Shown: positions 8,079-16,582, counted from the stretch's first letter. The stretch: DNA of 64,000 nucleotides from Novosphingopyxis baekryungensis DSM 16222 (GCF_000420305.1 NZ_ATUR01000009.1:40517-104516); one strand, 5' to 3'. The notes: generated from the letters alone by a model not told the origin. Numbers and translations: made by a program.

Positions 8079-8546
8079 TTACGGATAGGATGCAAAGACT
8101 TTGTGGCCGCTCGGACCAAAAGCGATGACCTCATAGGGCTGCACTCGGTCGCCCATTTCCATGCCGGGGGAGCCTATCGGCATTCCGGGAACGGCGAGGC
8201 CGGTTACTCCCTCGGGCCTTTCGCGCAGGAGCCGCGCGATCGCTTCGGCGGGTACGTGACCTTCGATGATGTAGCCATCGACTTCCATTGTGTGGCACGA
8301 CCACAGATCCTGCGGTACGCCCCTGGCTGCCTTGAGCGCACTCATATCGTCAGTATCGACCGAAGCCACTTCTGCTTCCATGCCGCCCTCGACATGTCCT
8401 GCCCAGCTCAGGCAGCAACCACATCCCGGATCCCGGAACATGGTGTAGGTTGCGGCCTGTGCGGCATTCGAGCACGCCGCCAGCGTGAGAAGAACCGATG
8501 CCGTCAGCGAACGCCGCAGCGGCTTCGATGGGTTGTCTTTGATCAT
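8079..8546 (-). CDS. DUF411 periplasmic metal-binding protein
   Basis: A 155-residue exported protein. An Arg-rich N-terminus leads into a hydrophobic stretch with LTLAAC, either a lipobox or part of a cleavable signal. The mature domain has FRDPGCGCC (Cys pair near residue 44), WSCHTMEVDGYIIEGHVPAEAI and VPGMPIGSPGMEMG, the hallmarks of DUF411. The family is associated with copper and other metal resistance, and the CxCC and CHTM residues are likely ligands. The ATG overlaps the TGA of the methyltransferase gene, so it is translationally coupled; promoter P2 serves the operon. Confidence 0.85.
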   Translation of the reverse strand: MIKDNPSKPLRRSLTASVLLTLAACSNAAQAATYTMFRDPGCGCCLSWAGHVEGGMEAEVASVDTDDMSALKAARGVPQDLWSCHTMEVDGYIIEGHVPAEAIARLLRERPEGVTGLAVPGMPIGSPGMEMGDRVQPYEVIAFGPSGHKVFASYP

Positions 8547-9232
8547 CTTACATTTCCTTTCTTGGTGCCGCGCCAGAGCGAAATGGTTCCGGTTGCGGTA
8601 TGGATTTGAGCGAGCAGCTCTGCGTTTGCAAAAATTTCATCCAGCAATTTTTCGACTGCTCCGTCAGCGCTCGGCTGAGTATCCTCGACGCCGTCGAGAA
8701 ATTGCACGGTTGTCCGGAACAGTGCGCGCATCAGCGGGCGGTCCTGCCGCATATAGTCAGCGATAAGTGCTACACCGTCCGCAGAGAGCAACCTCTCGAT
8801 CTCGTCAAGAATCGCGCGTTTTTCCGGCAACGGAACCTGGTGCAAAACGAGGCTACTGACTATTATGTTGGGCCGCCAATCATCGGCAAGCACGAGGCTG
8901 TCGAGAAAGCCGTTGTGCCACCGTACCAGATCGGCACCCTGTCCGAACTTTTTGCGGGCTATGGCCAGCGCGGCAGGGTCGGGTTCGACGCCGACCAAGC
9001 CCGCTTCGGGACAGTCTGCCATCAACGCCCGCAGTAACGTCCCCGTGCCGCACCCGACATCGATGACGCGGTCGCCAGGTTCAAGCCGAGCCTGTCTGAC
9101 GGTCTCCCGGCGCCATTTCGCCTCACGGGTGAATATACCAATTGCACGATCATAGAACGGTGTAAGCCAGCTCCTGCCAAGCAGGGGAGTGAACTCCCGT
9201 TGCGCTTCTGTGAGGCGTGCATTTTTCACCAT
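8543..9232 (-). CDS. Class I SAM-dependent methyltransferase
   Basis: A 229-residue protein with the Rossmann-fold motif I VIDVGCGTGTLLRAL near residue 55, acidic motif GVEPDPAALAIARKK and post-motif IIVSSLVLHQVPLPEKRAIL. It resembles UbiE/Methyltransf_25 enzymes that modify small molecules; no specific substrate can be named. The ATG at 9232 follows GGGAA; a TTG eight codons upstream is the only alternative. It is the first gene of the operon with DUF411 and DUF5676 and has promoter P2 (9311-9286) just upstream, divergent from the sigma-factor operon. Co-regulation suggests a link to metal or metalloid handling. Confidence 0.8.
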   Translation of the reverse strand: MVKNARLTEAQREFTPLLGRSWLTPFYDRAIGIFTREAKWRRETVRQARLEPGDRVIDVGCGTGTLLRALMADCPEAGLVGVEPDPAALAIARKKFGQGADLVRWHNGFLDSLVLADDWRPNIIVSSLVLHQVPLPEKRAILDEIERLLSADGVALIADYMRQDRPLMRALFRTTVQFLDGVEDTQPSADGAVEKLLDEIFANAELLAQIHTATGTISLWRGTKKGNVR

Positions 9233-9285
9233 ATGATTCCCGGTCTGTTCAGACAAACTTCGCTATTGTCCGTTGCACGTTCTGA

Positions 9286-9311
9286 TACGCACAGCGGGGC
9301 CGCAGCCCTCA
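9286..9311 (-). promoter_or_regulatory. ECF-type promoter P2 for methyltransferase-DUF411-DUF5676 operon
   Basis: Minus-strand TGAGGG (9311-9306), 16 bases, then CGTA (9289-9286). It is back-to-back with promoter P3, only 11 bp apart, so one intergenic region drives both directions with the same sigma factor. Confidence 0.7.
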
Positions 9312-9322
9312 AAAAAGAAATT

Positions 9323-9348
9323 TAAGGGTTCGGGAATTCTATCGCGTA
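9323..9348 (+). promoter_or_regulatory. ECF-type promoter P3 for the CnrYXH-like operon (autoregulation)
   Basis: TAAGGG (9323-9328), 16 bases, then CGTA (9345-9348). One base departs from the TGAGGG form. It lies 30 bp before the first gene of the sensor / sigma operon, as expected of an autoregulated ECF locus. Confidence 0.6.
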
Positions 9349-9378
9349 TAGGAAGCAGGCAACCGACAGGAGCAATGG

Positions 9379-9675
9379 ATGCGTGACAATCAGACACTCG
9401 ATGCGATGCTTGGTACGCTGGGCGCACAGGACTCCTTCGAAGTCCCGGACGATTTCATGACCGGCGTGTGGCAACGGGCTGGCCAGCTTGGCGAAATCGT
9501 TGAACGACGCCGCAGGATGGCCTTGTTCGCGGGCCTGTTCGTAGTCGGCCTGGGAGCCGGCGCAGGCACCAGCGGGTGGCCTGCACAATTTGCTGGTTCG
9601 CAAGCAAGCATAGCAGATAGTATCATTGTAGGAGAGCGGCTCTCGCCCTCCGCGCTGCTGCACGTGGAGCGCTAG
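9379..9675 (+). CDS. CnrY-like single-pass putative anti-sigma factor
   Basis: A 98-residue protein with a 42-residue hydrophilic N-terminus, a basic stop (ERRRR), one membrane segment (about residues 47-66) and a short periplasmic tail. Length, topology and place, directly before a CnrX-like sensor and an ECF sigma gene, match the CnrY anti-sigma factor of the Cupriavidus cnrYXH system, where the cytosolic N-terminus holds the sigma factor. Sequence similarity itself is weak. GACAGGAGC precedes the ATG; a slightly earlier ATG at 9375 stops at once. The role is inferred mainly from synteny. Confidence 0.55.
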   Translation: MRDNQTLDAMLGTLGAQDSFEVPDDFMTGVWQRAGQLGEIVERRRRMALFAGLFVVGLGAGAGTSGWPAQFAGSQASIADSIIVGERLSPSALLHVER

Positions 9676-9678
9676 ACA

Positions 9679-10113
9679 TTGAAGAAATTGCATATTGCCC
9701 TCGCTGTGCTGCTCGCGGCACTCGCCGGTAGTCTCGGTGCGCTCGGCGCGGATCGCTGGGCCAATCACGATGCTGATACGGGCCTGCACGCGTTCGTGCA
9801 TGACGAACTCACGTTAACCAACGAGCAGAAGCAACGCCTTGAAGCACTCGAAGCGCGCTTCGCTGTGGAACGGGCCAGGCTCGACGCCTCTGCGCGCGCT
9901 GCCAACGCCCAACTCGCGCAGGCGATGGAAGCCGAGCACAAATACGGACCCGAGGTGGGGGCGGCCATCGATGAGGTTCATGCCCGCATGGGCGATCTAC
10001 AAAAATCAACGGTCCGTCATGTCTTCGACATGCGTGAAATTCTCGACCCCGATCAGCAAAGACGATTTGACCAGCAAGTGTCCAAGGCTCTTACCGACAG
10101 CCCGCGCAGCTGA
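9679..10113 (+). CDS. CnrX-like periplasmic metal sensor
   Basis: A 144-residue membrane-anchored helical protein. After an N-terminal anchor (about 4-24) come a HAFVHDE segment and heptad-rich helices. Candidate ligands H37, H41, E58, H114 and M118 have exactly the spacing of the CnrX metal site as I recall it (H42, H46, E63, H119, M123), a constant offset of five. This supports a four-helix hook sensor binding a divalent metal. The start is a TTG at 9679 with GTGGAGCG ahead of it, three bases after the upstream stop. It should release the anti-sigma factor when metal binds. Which metal is unknown; the copper genes downstream favour copper. Confidence 0.75.
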   Translation: MKKLHIALAVLLAALAGSLGALGADRWANHDADTGLHAFVHDELTLTNEQKQRLEALEARFAVERARLDASARAANAQLAQAMEAEHKYGPEVGAAIDEVHARMGDLQKSTVRHVFDMREILDPDQQRRFDQQVSKALTDSPRS

Positions 10114-10119
10114 TCCCGC

Positions 10120-10692
10120 ATGCCGGCAAAAAGGGGCAATTCAGAACAAATATTTGTCGCGCAGGTAGTGGCCGGCAGCGGGCAGGCGTTTTCGTCTCTC
10201 GTCGAGGCCCACGTCGCCCGGCTGATTGCGCTTGCGACGCGTATGCTGGGGTCCTCCTCGTCCGCTCAGGACGTGGTCCAGGACAGCCTCGCTTCGGTAT
10301 GGATCACCCGGCATCGCCTCGATGCCGCCAAGCCCATCGGCCCCTATCTGACGACGATTGTACTGAACCGGTGTCGCGACCGACTTCGCCGAAGGAAGGT
10401 CGTCGGTTTCTTCGGTTTTCCGAGTTCTGACGAGATACAGGCGGTGGCCGACGACACGCCCGATCCCGAAAACCTTGCAGCGAGCCGTGAGCAACTCAGG
10501 TTCGTCGAGGCGGAGATCGGGCGGTTGCCCATACGCCTGCGCGAAGCGCTTGTGCTCGTAAGTGTCGAAGGCCGAAGCCAGGCCGAAGCCGCCGCGTTGC
10601 TCGGCACGACCGAGAAGGCGATCGAGACGCGCATATATCGTGCGCGCAACCGGCTGAGAGAACGGGTCAAAAACTTTGAGGGGTACAGCTGA
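10120..10692 (+). CDS. ECF RNA polymerase sigma factor, CnrH-like
   Basis: A 190-residue sigma-70 family protein of the ECF group. Region 2 spans about residues 25-95 (LIALATRMLG, QDVVQDSLASVWI, PYLTTIVLNRCRDRLRRR) and region 4 about 130-185 (LPIRLREALVLVSVEGRSQAEAAALL, IETRIYRARNRLRE). Regions 1.1 and 3 are absent, as usual for ECF factors. It follows the sensor gene by six bases. Its 3-prime end overlaps the promoter of copA (TGAGGG at 10677), so the sigma gene body contains a control element of its likely target. It is the natural candidate for reading the six TGAGGG-N16-CGTA promoters. Confidence 0.9.
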   Translation: MPAKRGNSEQIFVAQVVAGSGQAFSSLVEAHVARLIALATRMLGSSSSAQDVVQDSLASVWITRHRLDAAKPIGPYLTTIVLNRCRDRLRRRKVVGFFGFPSSDEIQAVADDTPDPENLAASREQLRFVEAEIGRLPIRLREALVLVSVEGRSQAEAAALLGTTEKAIETRIYRARNRLRERVKNFEGYS

Positions 10693-10702
10693 CAGGCGCG
10701 TA
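10677..10702 (+). promoter_or_regulatory. ECF-type promoter P4 for copA operon, inside the sigma gene end
   Basis: TGAGGG (10677-10682), 16 bases, CGTA (10699-10702). The -35 hexamer lies in the last codons of the sigma gene. Transcription should begin near 10709, which leaves the ATG at 10714 almost leaderless and supports the copA start at 10738. Confidence 0.72.
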
Positions 10703-10737
10703 AGGGTGGGTGTATGTCACATCAGGAGCCGCATTCA

Positions 10738-12555
10738 ATGATTTCCGTAAATCGACGCAAATTCCTTGGTACGGGAGCAGGCGGGATGGGCCTGCTTGGC
10801 CTTGCCGGAGCAATGCCGGCCTGGGCGCGCGGCGGTGACCTCCTGGCGGGAAATGCCCGTAAGGGACTGGACGAGGTGGCGGGGCCGAATATCGACCTCA
10901 CCGTAGCCCGGTCCGCCTTCGCAAGCGGCAACAGGCGCGGCGGCGCGATCGCTGTCAATGGCAGTATTCCAGGACCTCTCCTGCGCCTGCAGGAAGGAAC
11001 GACGGTCCGGCTAAACGTGCATAACCAGCTTGAGGAAGATACGTCCATTCACTGGCACGGGCTTCTCGTACCATTTGAGCTCGATGGCGTTCCGGGAGTG
11101 AGCTTCCCCGGGGTCAAGCCGGGTGAGACCTTCACCGCCGAATTTCCCGTGCGGCAATCGGGAACTTACTGGTGGCATTCGCACAGCGGCCTTCAGGAAC
11201 AGGCGGGCCACTATGGCGCGATCGTGGTCGATCCCGCAGGTCCCGATCCGGTGCAGGCCGACCGCGAATATATCGTGGTGCTGAGCGAATTCAGCGACAT
11301 GTCGCCCCACACGATCTTCGACAAACTCAAGAAGGGCGAGGGTTACTTCAACTACAACCAGAATACCTGGACCGACGATTACCCGCTCTCGGGTGAAGAC
11401 CGCCGGATGTGGGCGAAGATGCGCATGATGCCGACTGACATCCTCGACGTATCGAGCGCGGCCTATACCTATCTTCTGAATGGCCATGGCCCGCTGGACA
11501 ATCTGGAGTATCTGTTCCGACCGGGTGAGCGGGTGCGCCTGCGCTTTGTCAATGCCGGCGCGATGACCTTCTTCAACATCCGCATCCCCGGCCTACCCAT
11601 GACAGTGGTTCAGGCTGATGGACAGAATGTCGAACCGGTCGAGGTCGATGAGCTGCAGATCGGTGTCGCCGAAACCTACGACGTTGTCGTCACCCCGCGC
11701 GAGGAACCGGCCTACACGCTGGTGGCGGAGTCGATGGACCGCTCTGGCATGGGCATCGCGACGCTGGCGAGCAGGCCCGGCGCGCGCGCAGCAATACCTC
11801 CGCTGCGCGACCCGCCCCTTCTGACCATGGCAGACATGGGGATGAGCGGAATGGACCACGGTGCAGGCAGTGGTGGTGACATGTCTGGTATGGACCACGG
11901 AAACGATGGTGCCATGGCGGGCATGGATCATGGCTCGAGCGGAACGCCGGACGGCGACGCAATGGCGGGGATGGCAGGCATGTCGGGCATGCAGATGCGC
12001 GATACGTCGCTTTTGCCTCCGGACGTCGAGGTTGGCCCCGGCCTCGACATGGTGTCGATGAATCCGGTGGATCGCATGGGCGATCCCGGAATCGGTCTTG
12101 CCGATGTGCCCCATCGCACGCTCGATTATCGCAAGCTTCGCGCGCTGACGCCCCACCAGGAGGGCAGAACGCCGTCCCGGCGGATGGAAATCCATCTGAC
12201 CGGCAATATGGAGCGCTACATGTGGTCGTTCGACGGCAAGAAGTTTTCCGCTGTCTCCGACGAACCGATCCGCTTCGCCTACGACGAGCGGGTCCGGGTC
12301 AAGCTCATCAACGACACGATGATGGCGCATCCGATCCATCTCCACGGTCATTTCTTCGAACTGGTCAATGGTGCCCCTGCGGATCGCCAGCCTTTGAAGC
12401 ACACGGTAATCCTGCAGCCAGGCGGCAGCGCCCAATTCGACCTGACAGCCGATGAGCCCGGTGACTGGGCCTTTCACTGTCATCTTCTATACCACATGCA
12501 TGCCGGAATGTTTCAGATCGTCACGGTCGCCAGTCCGGACGGGAGCGAAGCATGA
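10738..12555 (+). CDS. copA: Copper-resistance multicopper oxidase CopA
   Basis: A 605-residue periplasmic multicopper oxidase. A twin-arginine signal (NRRKFLG) opens the protein. Copper-binding motifs are visible in order: HWHG (about residue 106), YWWHSHSG (about 146), a Met/His-rich insert with repeated GMDHG units (about 360-430), HPIHLHGHFFEL (about 535) and HCHLLYHMHAGMF near the C-terminus. These give the T1, T2 and T3 copper sites. The enzyme oxidises Cu(I) and binds copper in the periplasm. I prefer the ATG at 10738 (AGGAG ahead, Tat motif at the right place) to 10714, which nearly coincides with the predicted transcription start. The TGA overlaps copB. Confidence 0.95.
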   Translation: MISVNRRKFLGTGAGGMGLLGLAGAMPAWARGGDLLAGNARKGLDEVAGPNIDLTVARSAFASGNRRGGAIAVNGSIPGPLLRLQEGTTVRLNVHNQLEEDTSIHWHGLLVPFELDGVPGVSFPGVKPGETFTAEFPVRQSGTYWWHSHSGLQEQAGHYGAIVVDPAGPDPVQADREYIVVLSEFSDMSPHTIFDKLKKGEGYFNYNQNTWTDDYPLSGEDRRMWAKMRMMPTDILDVSSAAYTYLLNGHGPLDNLEYLFRPGERVRLRFVNAGAMTFFNIRIPGLPMTVVQADGQNVEPVEVDELQIGVAETYDVVVTPREEPAYTLVAESMDRSGMGIATLASRPGARAAIPPLRDPPLLTMADMGMSGMDHGAGSGGDMSGMDHGNDGAMAGMDHGSSGTPDGDAMAGMAGMSGMQMRDTSLLPPDVEVGPGLDMVSMNPVDRMGDPGIGLADVPHRTLDYRKLRALTPHQEGRTPSRRMEIHLTGNMERYMWSFDGKKFSAVSDEPIRFAYDERVRVKLINDTMMAHPIHLHGHFFELVNGAPADRQPLKHTVILQPGGSAQFDLTADEPGDWAFHCHLLYHMHAGMFQIVTVASPDGSEA

Positions 12556-13799
12556 AGACTTTTGTAGCAAGCCTGCTTGCCTCGCTCGCAGCCGGAACGA
12601 TGCTGTCGGCACCGGCTTCGGCACAGCATGCCGGGCATGACACCAGTCAACCCCAGCCCGGGGCTGGGCTGGTCACGGGCCAGGATGCTGCGGACAGGTG
12701 CGCGCAGGAAGCGCAGCGCCATCGGGACATGGGCCATGCCGTTGCGGACGGCGCCTGCGAGCCGACCGCCAGCGACCAACCGGCGATGGATCACGGAACT
12801 ATGGATCATTCGCAGATGAACCATGGGGCGATGGCCGAAGGTGAAGAACGTTCGGGCATGGAGATGCCCATGGCGCAGTCCGGTCAGGAATCCATGGAAA
12901 TGGATCACAGCCAGATGAATCATGGCGATATGCCTCAAGGCCAGGCGAGCCAGGGCGAGATGGACCACAGTCAGATGGGCCAGCTTTCCGCGCCGTCACC
13001 AGCCATGCAGGGAATGGATCATTCCGCAATGCAAGGGTCTGCCGACGATATGATCCCGCTCCTCCCGCCTCCGCCCGAAGCTGGCAGCGGCCCCGCGCGC
13101 GCCGGTATTGCAATTTGGGGCGAGGAAGCCATGAACGAAGCCCGGCAGGAGCTGGTCCGCGAAACCGATGGCGGCATGCGGCTATGGATACAGGGCGACC
13201 GCGTGGAATACAGGGCACGCGAAGGCGCGGACGGCTATCTCTGGGACGTCCAGGGTTATTACGGCGGCGATATCAACAAGTTCTGGTTTAAATCCGAAGG
13301 TGAAGGCAGCTTCGGCGAACCGATCGAAGGGGCCGAGGTCCAAGCTCTGTGGAGCCGGGCCATCGCACCCTTTTTCGACTTCCAGGCAGGTGTCCGACAA
13401 GACCTGACCGGACCTGAACGCACCCATGCGGTAATCGGTATCCAGGGCATTGCTCCTTACAAGTTTGAAATGGATGCAGCGGCATTTATTTCCAATAAGG
13501 GCGACGTGACGGCCCGCATTGAGGGGGAGATCGACCAGCGCATCACCCAGCGCCTGATCCTACAGCCACGTGCCGAACTTGCACTTTCAGCGCAGGACAT
13601 TCCGGAGCTGGGAGTTGGCGCGGGGATCGATCGGATCGAAGCCGGTTTGCGCCTGCGCTATGAATTCGCGCGCGAATTTGCGCCATATATCGGCATCTCC
13701 CAGGAATGGCGGATTGGCGGCAGCGCCGATTATGTCCGCGCTGAGGGCGAAGATCCCAGCGTGACGAACTACGTCGTCGGCGTCCGGTTCTGGTTCTAG
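12552..13799 (+). CDS. copB: Copper resistance protein B (outer membrane)
   Basis: A 415-residue exported protein with a cleavable signal ending in PASAQ. Residues about 25-165 are low-complexity and Met/His-rich (MDHSQMNHG, MDHGTMDHS repeats), a copper-chelating region. Residues about 175-415 form the conserved CopB domain, a predicted beta-barrel with IWGEEAMNEARQEL, DRVEYRAREGADGYLWD and a C-terminal aromatic strand ending in WF, fitting outer-membrane insertion. Its ATG overlaps the copA TGA (ATGA), so the two are coupled. It is likely to bind copper at the cell surface or move it across the outer membrane. Confidence 0.93.
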   Translation: MKTFVASLLASLAAGTMLSAPASAQHAGHDTSQPQPGAGLVTGQDAADRCAQEAQRHRDMGHAVADGACEPTASDQPAMDHGTMDHSQMNHGAMAEGEERSGMEMPMAQSGQESMEMDHSQMNHGDMPQGQASQGEMDHSQMGQLSAPSPAMQGMDHSAMQGSADDMIPLLPPPPEAGSGPARAGIAIWGEEAMNEARQELVRETDGGMRLWIQGDRVEYRAREGADGYLWDVQGYYGGDINKFWFKSEGEGSFGEPIEGAEVQALWSRAIAPFFDFQAGVRQDLTGPERTHAVIGIQGIAPYKFEMDAAAFISNKGDVTARIEGEIDQRITQRLILQPRAELALSAQDIPELGVGAGIDRIEAGLRLRYEFAREFAPYIGISQEWRIGGSADYVRAEGEDPSVTNYVVGVRFWF

Positions 13800-13814
13800 A
13801 GAAAGGAAAGACTA

Positions 13815-14378
13815 ATGAAAAATTCGATGATTATTCAAGGTTTGATGGCTTCGGCCCTCGCAATTTCCGCAGTACCGGCGATGGCGCAAACCATGGATCA
13901 TTCGGCGCATCAGGAACAAACTGAGGCGATGGAGATGGACCATTCGGCGCAAGGCATGAACCATGCCGATCACATGGCGGCCATGAACGACGATGTCGCC
14001 GGTGCAGAAGCGGCTCTGGTTGCCTACCGTGAGGCATTGGTTGCCCGCGACGCTGACGCAATGGATGCCCTTTTTGCCGACGAATCCTTCGTTTACGAGA
14101 ATGGAAAAGCCGAAGGCAGCTTCACGCATTACATGGAGCATCACCTGGGACCTGAACTCGATGCGATCACCAGTTTCACCTTCGGCGATCCAACCGTCGC
14201 GGTTACTCGTATGGGCCACCTGGCATATGGGCGAGAGACCTACACTTATCGGATCGAACTGGCGGATGGACGCGTGATCGATCGCGAAGGAGTGGCGACG
14301 TCGGTTCTCGCTCATGATGCTTCCGGGTGGAAGATCGTGCAATACCATTCCTCGTCTCGCGCGCCGCGGAACCCCTGA
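13815..14378 (+). CDS. Exported NTF2-like protein with Met/His-rich leader
   Basis: A 187-residue secreted protein. The signal peptide ends near AMAQ (about residue 24). A short Met/His segment follows (MDHSAHQEQTEAMEMDHS), then an NTF2-like / SnoaL domain (about 58-185) with ALVAYREALVARDADAMDALFADE and a closing WKIVQYHSSS strand. The fold is versatile; here the leader suggests copper binding in the periplasm. It lies 15 bp after copB with AGAAAGGAAAG as ribosome site, so it belongs to the copA operon. No catalytic residues can be assigned. Confidence 0.78.
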   Translation: MKNSMIIQGLMASALAISAVPAMAQTMDHSAHQEQTEAMEMDHSAQGMNHADHMAAMNDDVAGAEAALVAYREALVARDADAMDALFADESFVYENGKAEGSFTHYMEHHLGPELDAITSFTFGDPTVAVTRMGHLAYGRETYTYRIELADGRVIDREGVATSVLAHDASGWKIVQYHSSSRAPRNP

Positions 14379-14401
14379 TCAGTCCGGGAGGGGGCAACCG
14401 A

Positions 14402-15136
14402 GTGGCGAAACGCTCGTTTAAGCTGCGCCTGCATGTGCTGGGCAGCAAGCTGCACAAATGGCTGGCGATTTTCGTCGGCGCTCAGGTGCTTCTGTGGATG
14501 GCCACCGGAGCTTTGATGTCCTTTCTCGATCTGGAGGAAGTACGATCCGAGCACGTCATCTCGCGCGCAGCGCAAACACTTCCGCCCGATGCAGCTATCC
14601 CGCAATGGCTGTCCGACCGCGATGGCATTGCCGCGATCACGTCGCGGGCTCTTGATGGCATGGCTGTTACCGAAGTGCGGCGAGCCGATGGCATGGTGAG
14701 CCTGCATGATCCACAAAGCGGGCGGATGTTATCTCCCATTCCCGCAGCCACCGCACGTTCAATTGCGCGCCGCGCCTGGGTGGGTCCGCAAACATCCATC
14801 CGCGCGGCGCGCCTTGTCGACGAAAGCGTCGGCACCGAATTCAGAGGCCCGTTTCCTGCATGGCAAATCACCTACAATGACGAGGCAACCACGCGGGTCT
14901 ATATCGATGCATCGAGCGGAGCGGTCCTTTCCGCCCGTAGCGACACGTGGCGGTTCTTCGATTTCATCTGGGGGCTGCACATCATGGACTGGACGCAGCG
15001 CGACCGCATCAACAGCTGGTGGCTTTTGCTGTTCGGCATCGGCGGGACAATTATCGCGATCTCGGGCTTCGTCTTGTTGGCCAACAGGTTTCCGAGGATC
15101 AAGCGCTGGGCGAGCCTTGGCGAAGTCGTTCCCTGA
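14402..15136 (+). CDS. PepSY-domain inner-membrane protein
   Basis: A 244-residue protein. An N-terminal membrane helix (HKWLAIFVGAQVLLWMATGALM, about residues 20-42) and a C-terminal one (LLLFGIGGTIIAISGFVLL, about 210-232) flank a periplasmic part with PepSY-like strands (FPAWQITYNDEATTRVYIDASSGAVLSARSD). This is the PepSY_TM type found with copper and iron reductase modules. I chose the GTG at 14402 because GGGAGGGGGC precedes it; an ATG-led frame from 14327 adds 25 residues that overlap the upstream gene. It is the last clear gene of the copA transcript. Confidence 0.8.
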   Translation: MAKRSFKLRLHVLGSKLHKWLAIFVGAQVLLWMATGALMSFLDLEEVRSEHVISRAAQTLPPDAAIPQWLSDRDGIAAITSRALDGMAVTEVRRADGMVSLHDPQSGRMLSPIPAATARSIARRAWVGPQTSIRAARLVDESVGTEFRGPFPAWQITYNDEATTRVYIDASSGAVLSARSDTWRFFDFIWGLHIMDWTQRDRINSWWLLLFGIGGTIIAISGFVLLANRFPRIKRWASLGEVVP

Positions 15137-15149
15137 AGCTGTTCGCAGT

Positions 15150-15590
15150 TCAGTTGCGCTCGGTTTGAGCAAACCGAACCAGAAGGATCGTCAGCAGAGG
15201 CACGATCGTCCACATTGCGATCGGGATCAGAGCCATGCCGGTCAATGGATCATGGGGCATGAGATCGCTATAGCGCCAGCTCAGCATGCTGTCTGACGGT
15301 AGCGACGTCGCTATAATTTCGACAGCGATTGCAACGACAAGCCCGAAACCAAAGTATATTGCATGAGGTATCTTGGCGCCTCGCCGAAACCAGGCGCGCC
15401 CACCCTTCATGGCTGCGAGGGTGTACGCTGCGAGCAGGACAAGTCCATCGCCCAAACTCGCAATGCCGCAGCGAATGGTCTGTTCATAGGGTTCGAGATT
15501 GCCGGAAACGAAAAACGGCATCTGGTAAATTTCCCAGACGAACGCGATCAAGCTGCCGCAAATATAGACTAGCCAATAGGTTCTGGTCAC
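15150..15590 (-). CDS. Hypothetical four-helix membrane protein
   Basis: A 146-residue protein with four hydrophobic segments (about 5-23, 43-62, 76-95 and 120-140). I do not recognise the family. It is convergent with the PepSY gene, only 13 bp away, with the stem CGGTTTG / CAAACCG inside its last codons. A WEIYQMPFF motif after helix 1 and paired aromatic residues might help in a profile search. Function unknown. Confidence 0.6.
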   Translation of the reverse strand: MTRTYWLVYICGSLIAFVWEIYQMPFFVSGNLEPYEQTIRCGIASLGDGLVLLAAYTLAAMKGGRAWFRRGAKIPHAIYFGFGLVVAIAVEIIATSLPSDSMLSWRYSDLMPHDPLTGMALIPIAMWTIVPLLTILLVRFAQTERN

Positions 15591-15674
15591 GTTGCCAAGA
15601 TACCGCAGATCTGTGCATCAGGAAGCCGCGCGCGGCCTGCATTTTCGGTCCTCGATTGCGCCTGCATTGCCAGA

Positions 15675-15962
15675 TTACTCAGCCCCTCCATCATCCGCAT
15701 TGTCGGCAAGCCGAGCAGCGCGGTCAAGAAATTTGCGCATGTCGTTCGCTGCCAGTTCGGTGAGGGGGTGCCTGCTCGCATCGGGACGGGGCTCAATCAT
15801 GTCCGCGCGCTTTCTGATCTGTTCGATCTGCTCACTGTTCGCTCCGGACAGCAGGCCAAGAACGATGTTTTCGAGCGTTATGAGACGAATGCGCATCTGC
15901 ACCAGCTCGGCGTGATCCGGTTCCGGGACTTCCCAGCTGCCGTCTTCGTTGACCGCGCTCAT
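15675..15962 (-). CDS. Small hypothetical protein with LENIVL motif
   Basis: A 95-residue soluble, charged, mostly helical protein. Residues about 19-37 read AELVQMRIRLITLENIVLG, almost the same as in the small protein at 18242-18451 (AELIQLRIRVIALENIVLS), so the two are paralogues in the same locus. The C-terminal half is Arg/Asp-rich. No family is recognised. It lies between the membrane protein at 15150 and promoter P5, on the opposite strand to the copper genes. Confidence 0.55.
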   Translation of the reverse strand: MSAVNEDGSWEVPEPDHAELVQMRIRLITLENIVLGLLSGANSEQIEQIRKRADMIEPRPDASRHPLTELAANDMRKFLDRAARLADNADDGGAE

Positions 15963-16113
15963 TGCAGCATTCCCGGCGTCTTTTCCGATACCATGACGTC
16001 ACCTCTCTTTTTTCTCCCGGCTTCTGCCGAAAACGTGGCTGAAAATCAGTAATGCTGCAACCGGCTTGGCTGTTGGCCTACCCTTCGCCGCCACCATCTT
16101 TTGCGTGATTGTT

Positions 16114-16139
16114 TGAGGGGGAGCGACGTTCGCTGCGTA
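16114..16139 (+). promoter_or_regulatory. ECF-type promoter P5 upstream of Met-rich protein gene
   Basis: TGAGGG (16114-16119), 16 bases, CGTA (16136-16139). The start codon at 16193 is 53 bp downstream of the CGTA box. Confidence 0.7.
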
Positions 16140-16192
16140 AAGGTGATGAATGCACAAGGCATCCACCACATGACCCAAAAGGGAATTTGACA

Positions 16193-16582
16193 ATGAACCG
16201 CACAGCCCTAGCTCTCTTGCTGGCCACTGGCCTGACAGCCTCCCCGGCAATGGCACAGCAGCAGCATGACCACGTAAATCAAGCTGCAGCACAGCAGCAG
16301 GAACACGCTGGCCACATGATGCAGGATCCCGAGGCCATAACGGCCCATCGTGAAAAGATGGGTGAAATGCGCGCGCTGATGCAGCAAGCCCGCGCCGCGA
16401 GCGATCCAGCCGAACGCCAAAGACTGATGGCCGAGCACCGCGAAAAGATGCAGGAGCACATGGCGGGCATGATGCAGGGGGACAACGCCGGCATGATGGC
16501 GGCCTGTCACCAGCGCATGACGATGATGGACGATATGATGGAGCAGATGGCTGCGCAGCAGGGCATGGCGCAGAACGATTAG
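16193..16582 (+). CDS. Met/His/Gln-rich periplasmic protein
   Basis: A 129-residue exported protein with a signal peptide ending in AMAQ. The mature part is rich in Met, Gln and His (QQQHDHVNQ, EHAGHMMQDPEA, MAGMMQGDNAGMMAACHQRMTMMDDMMEQM) and is likely helical. The composition resembles periplasmic copper-binding or Spy/CpxP-like metal-responsive proteins, but no defining motif decides. The ATG at 16193 has GGGA ahead of it; a longer frame from 16109 starts inside the promoter and is rejected. Promoter P5 puts it in the putative ECF regulon. Confidence 0.75.
   Translation: MNRTALALLLATGLTASPAMAQQQHDHVNQAAAQQQEHAGHMMQDPEAITAHREKMGEMRALMQQARAASDPAERQRLMAEHREKMQEHMAGMMQGDNAGMMAACHQRMTMMDDMMEQMAAQQGMAQND

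Noticed and set aside
11593..12483. A 296-codon antisense frame across copA
   Set aside because: It is the shadow of a well-supported multicopper oxidase in a GC-rich gene.
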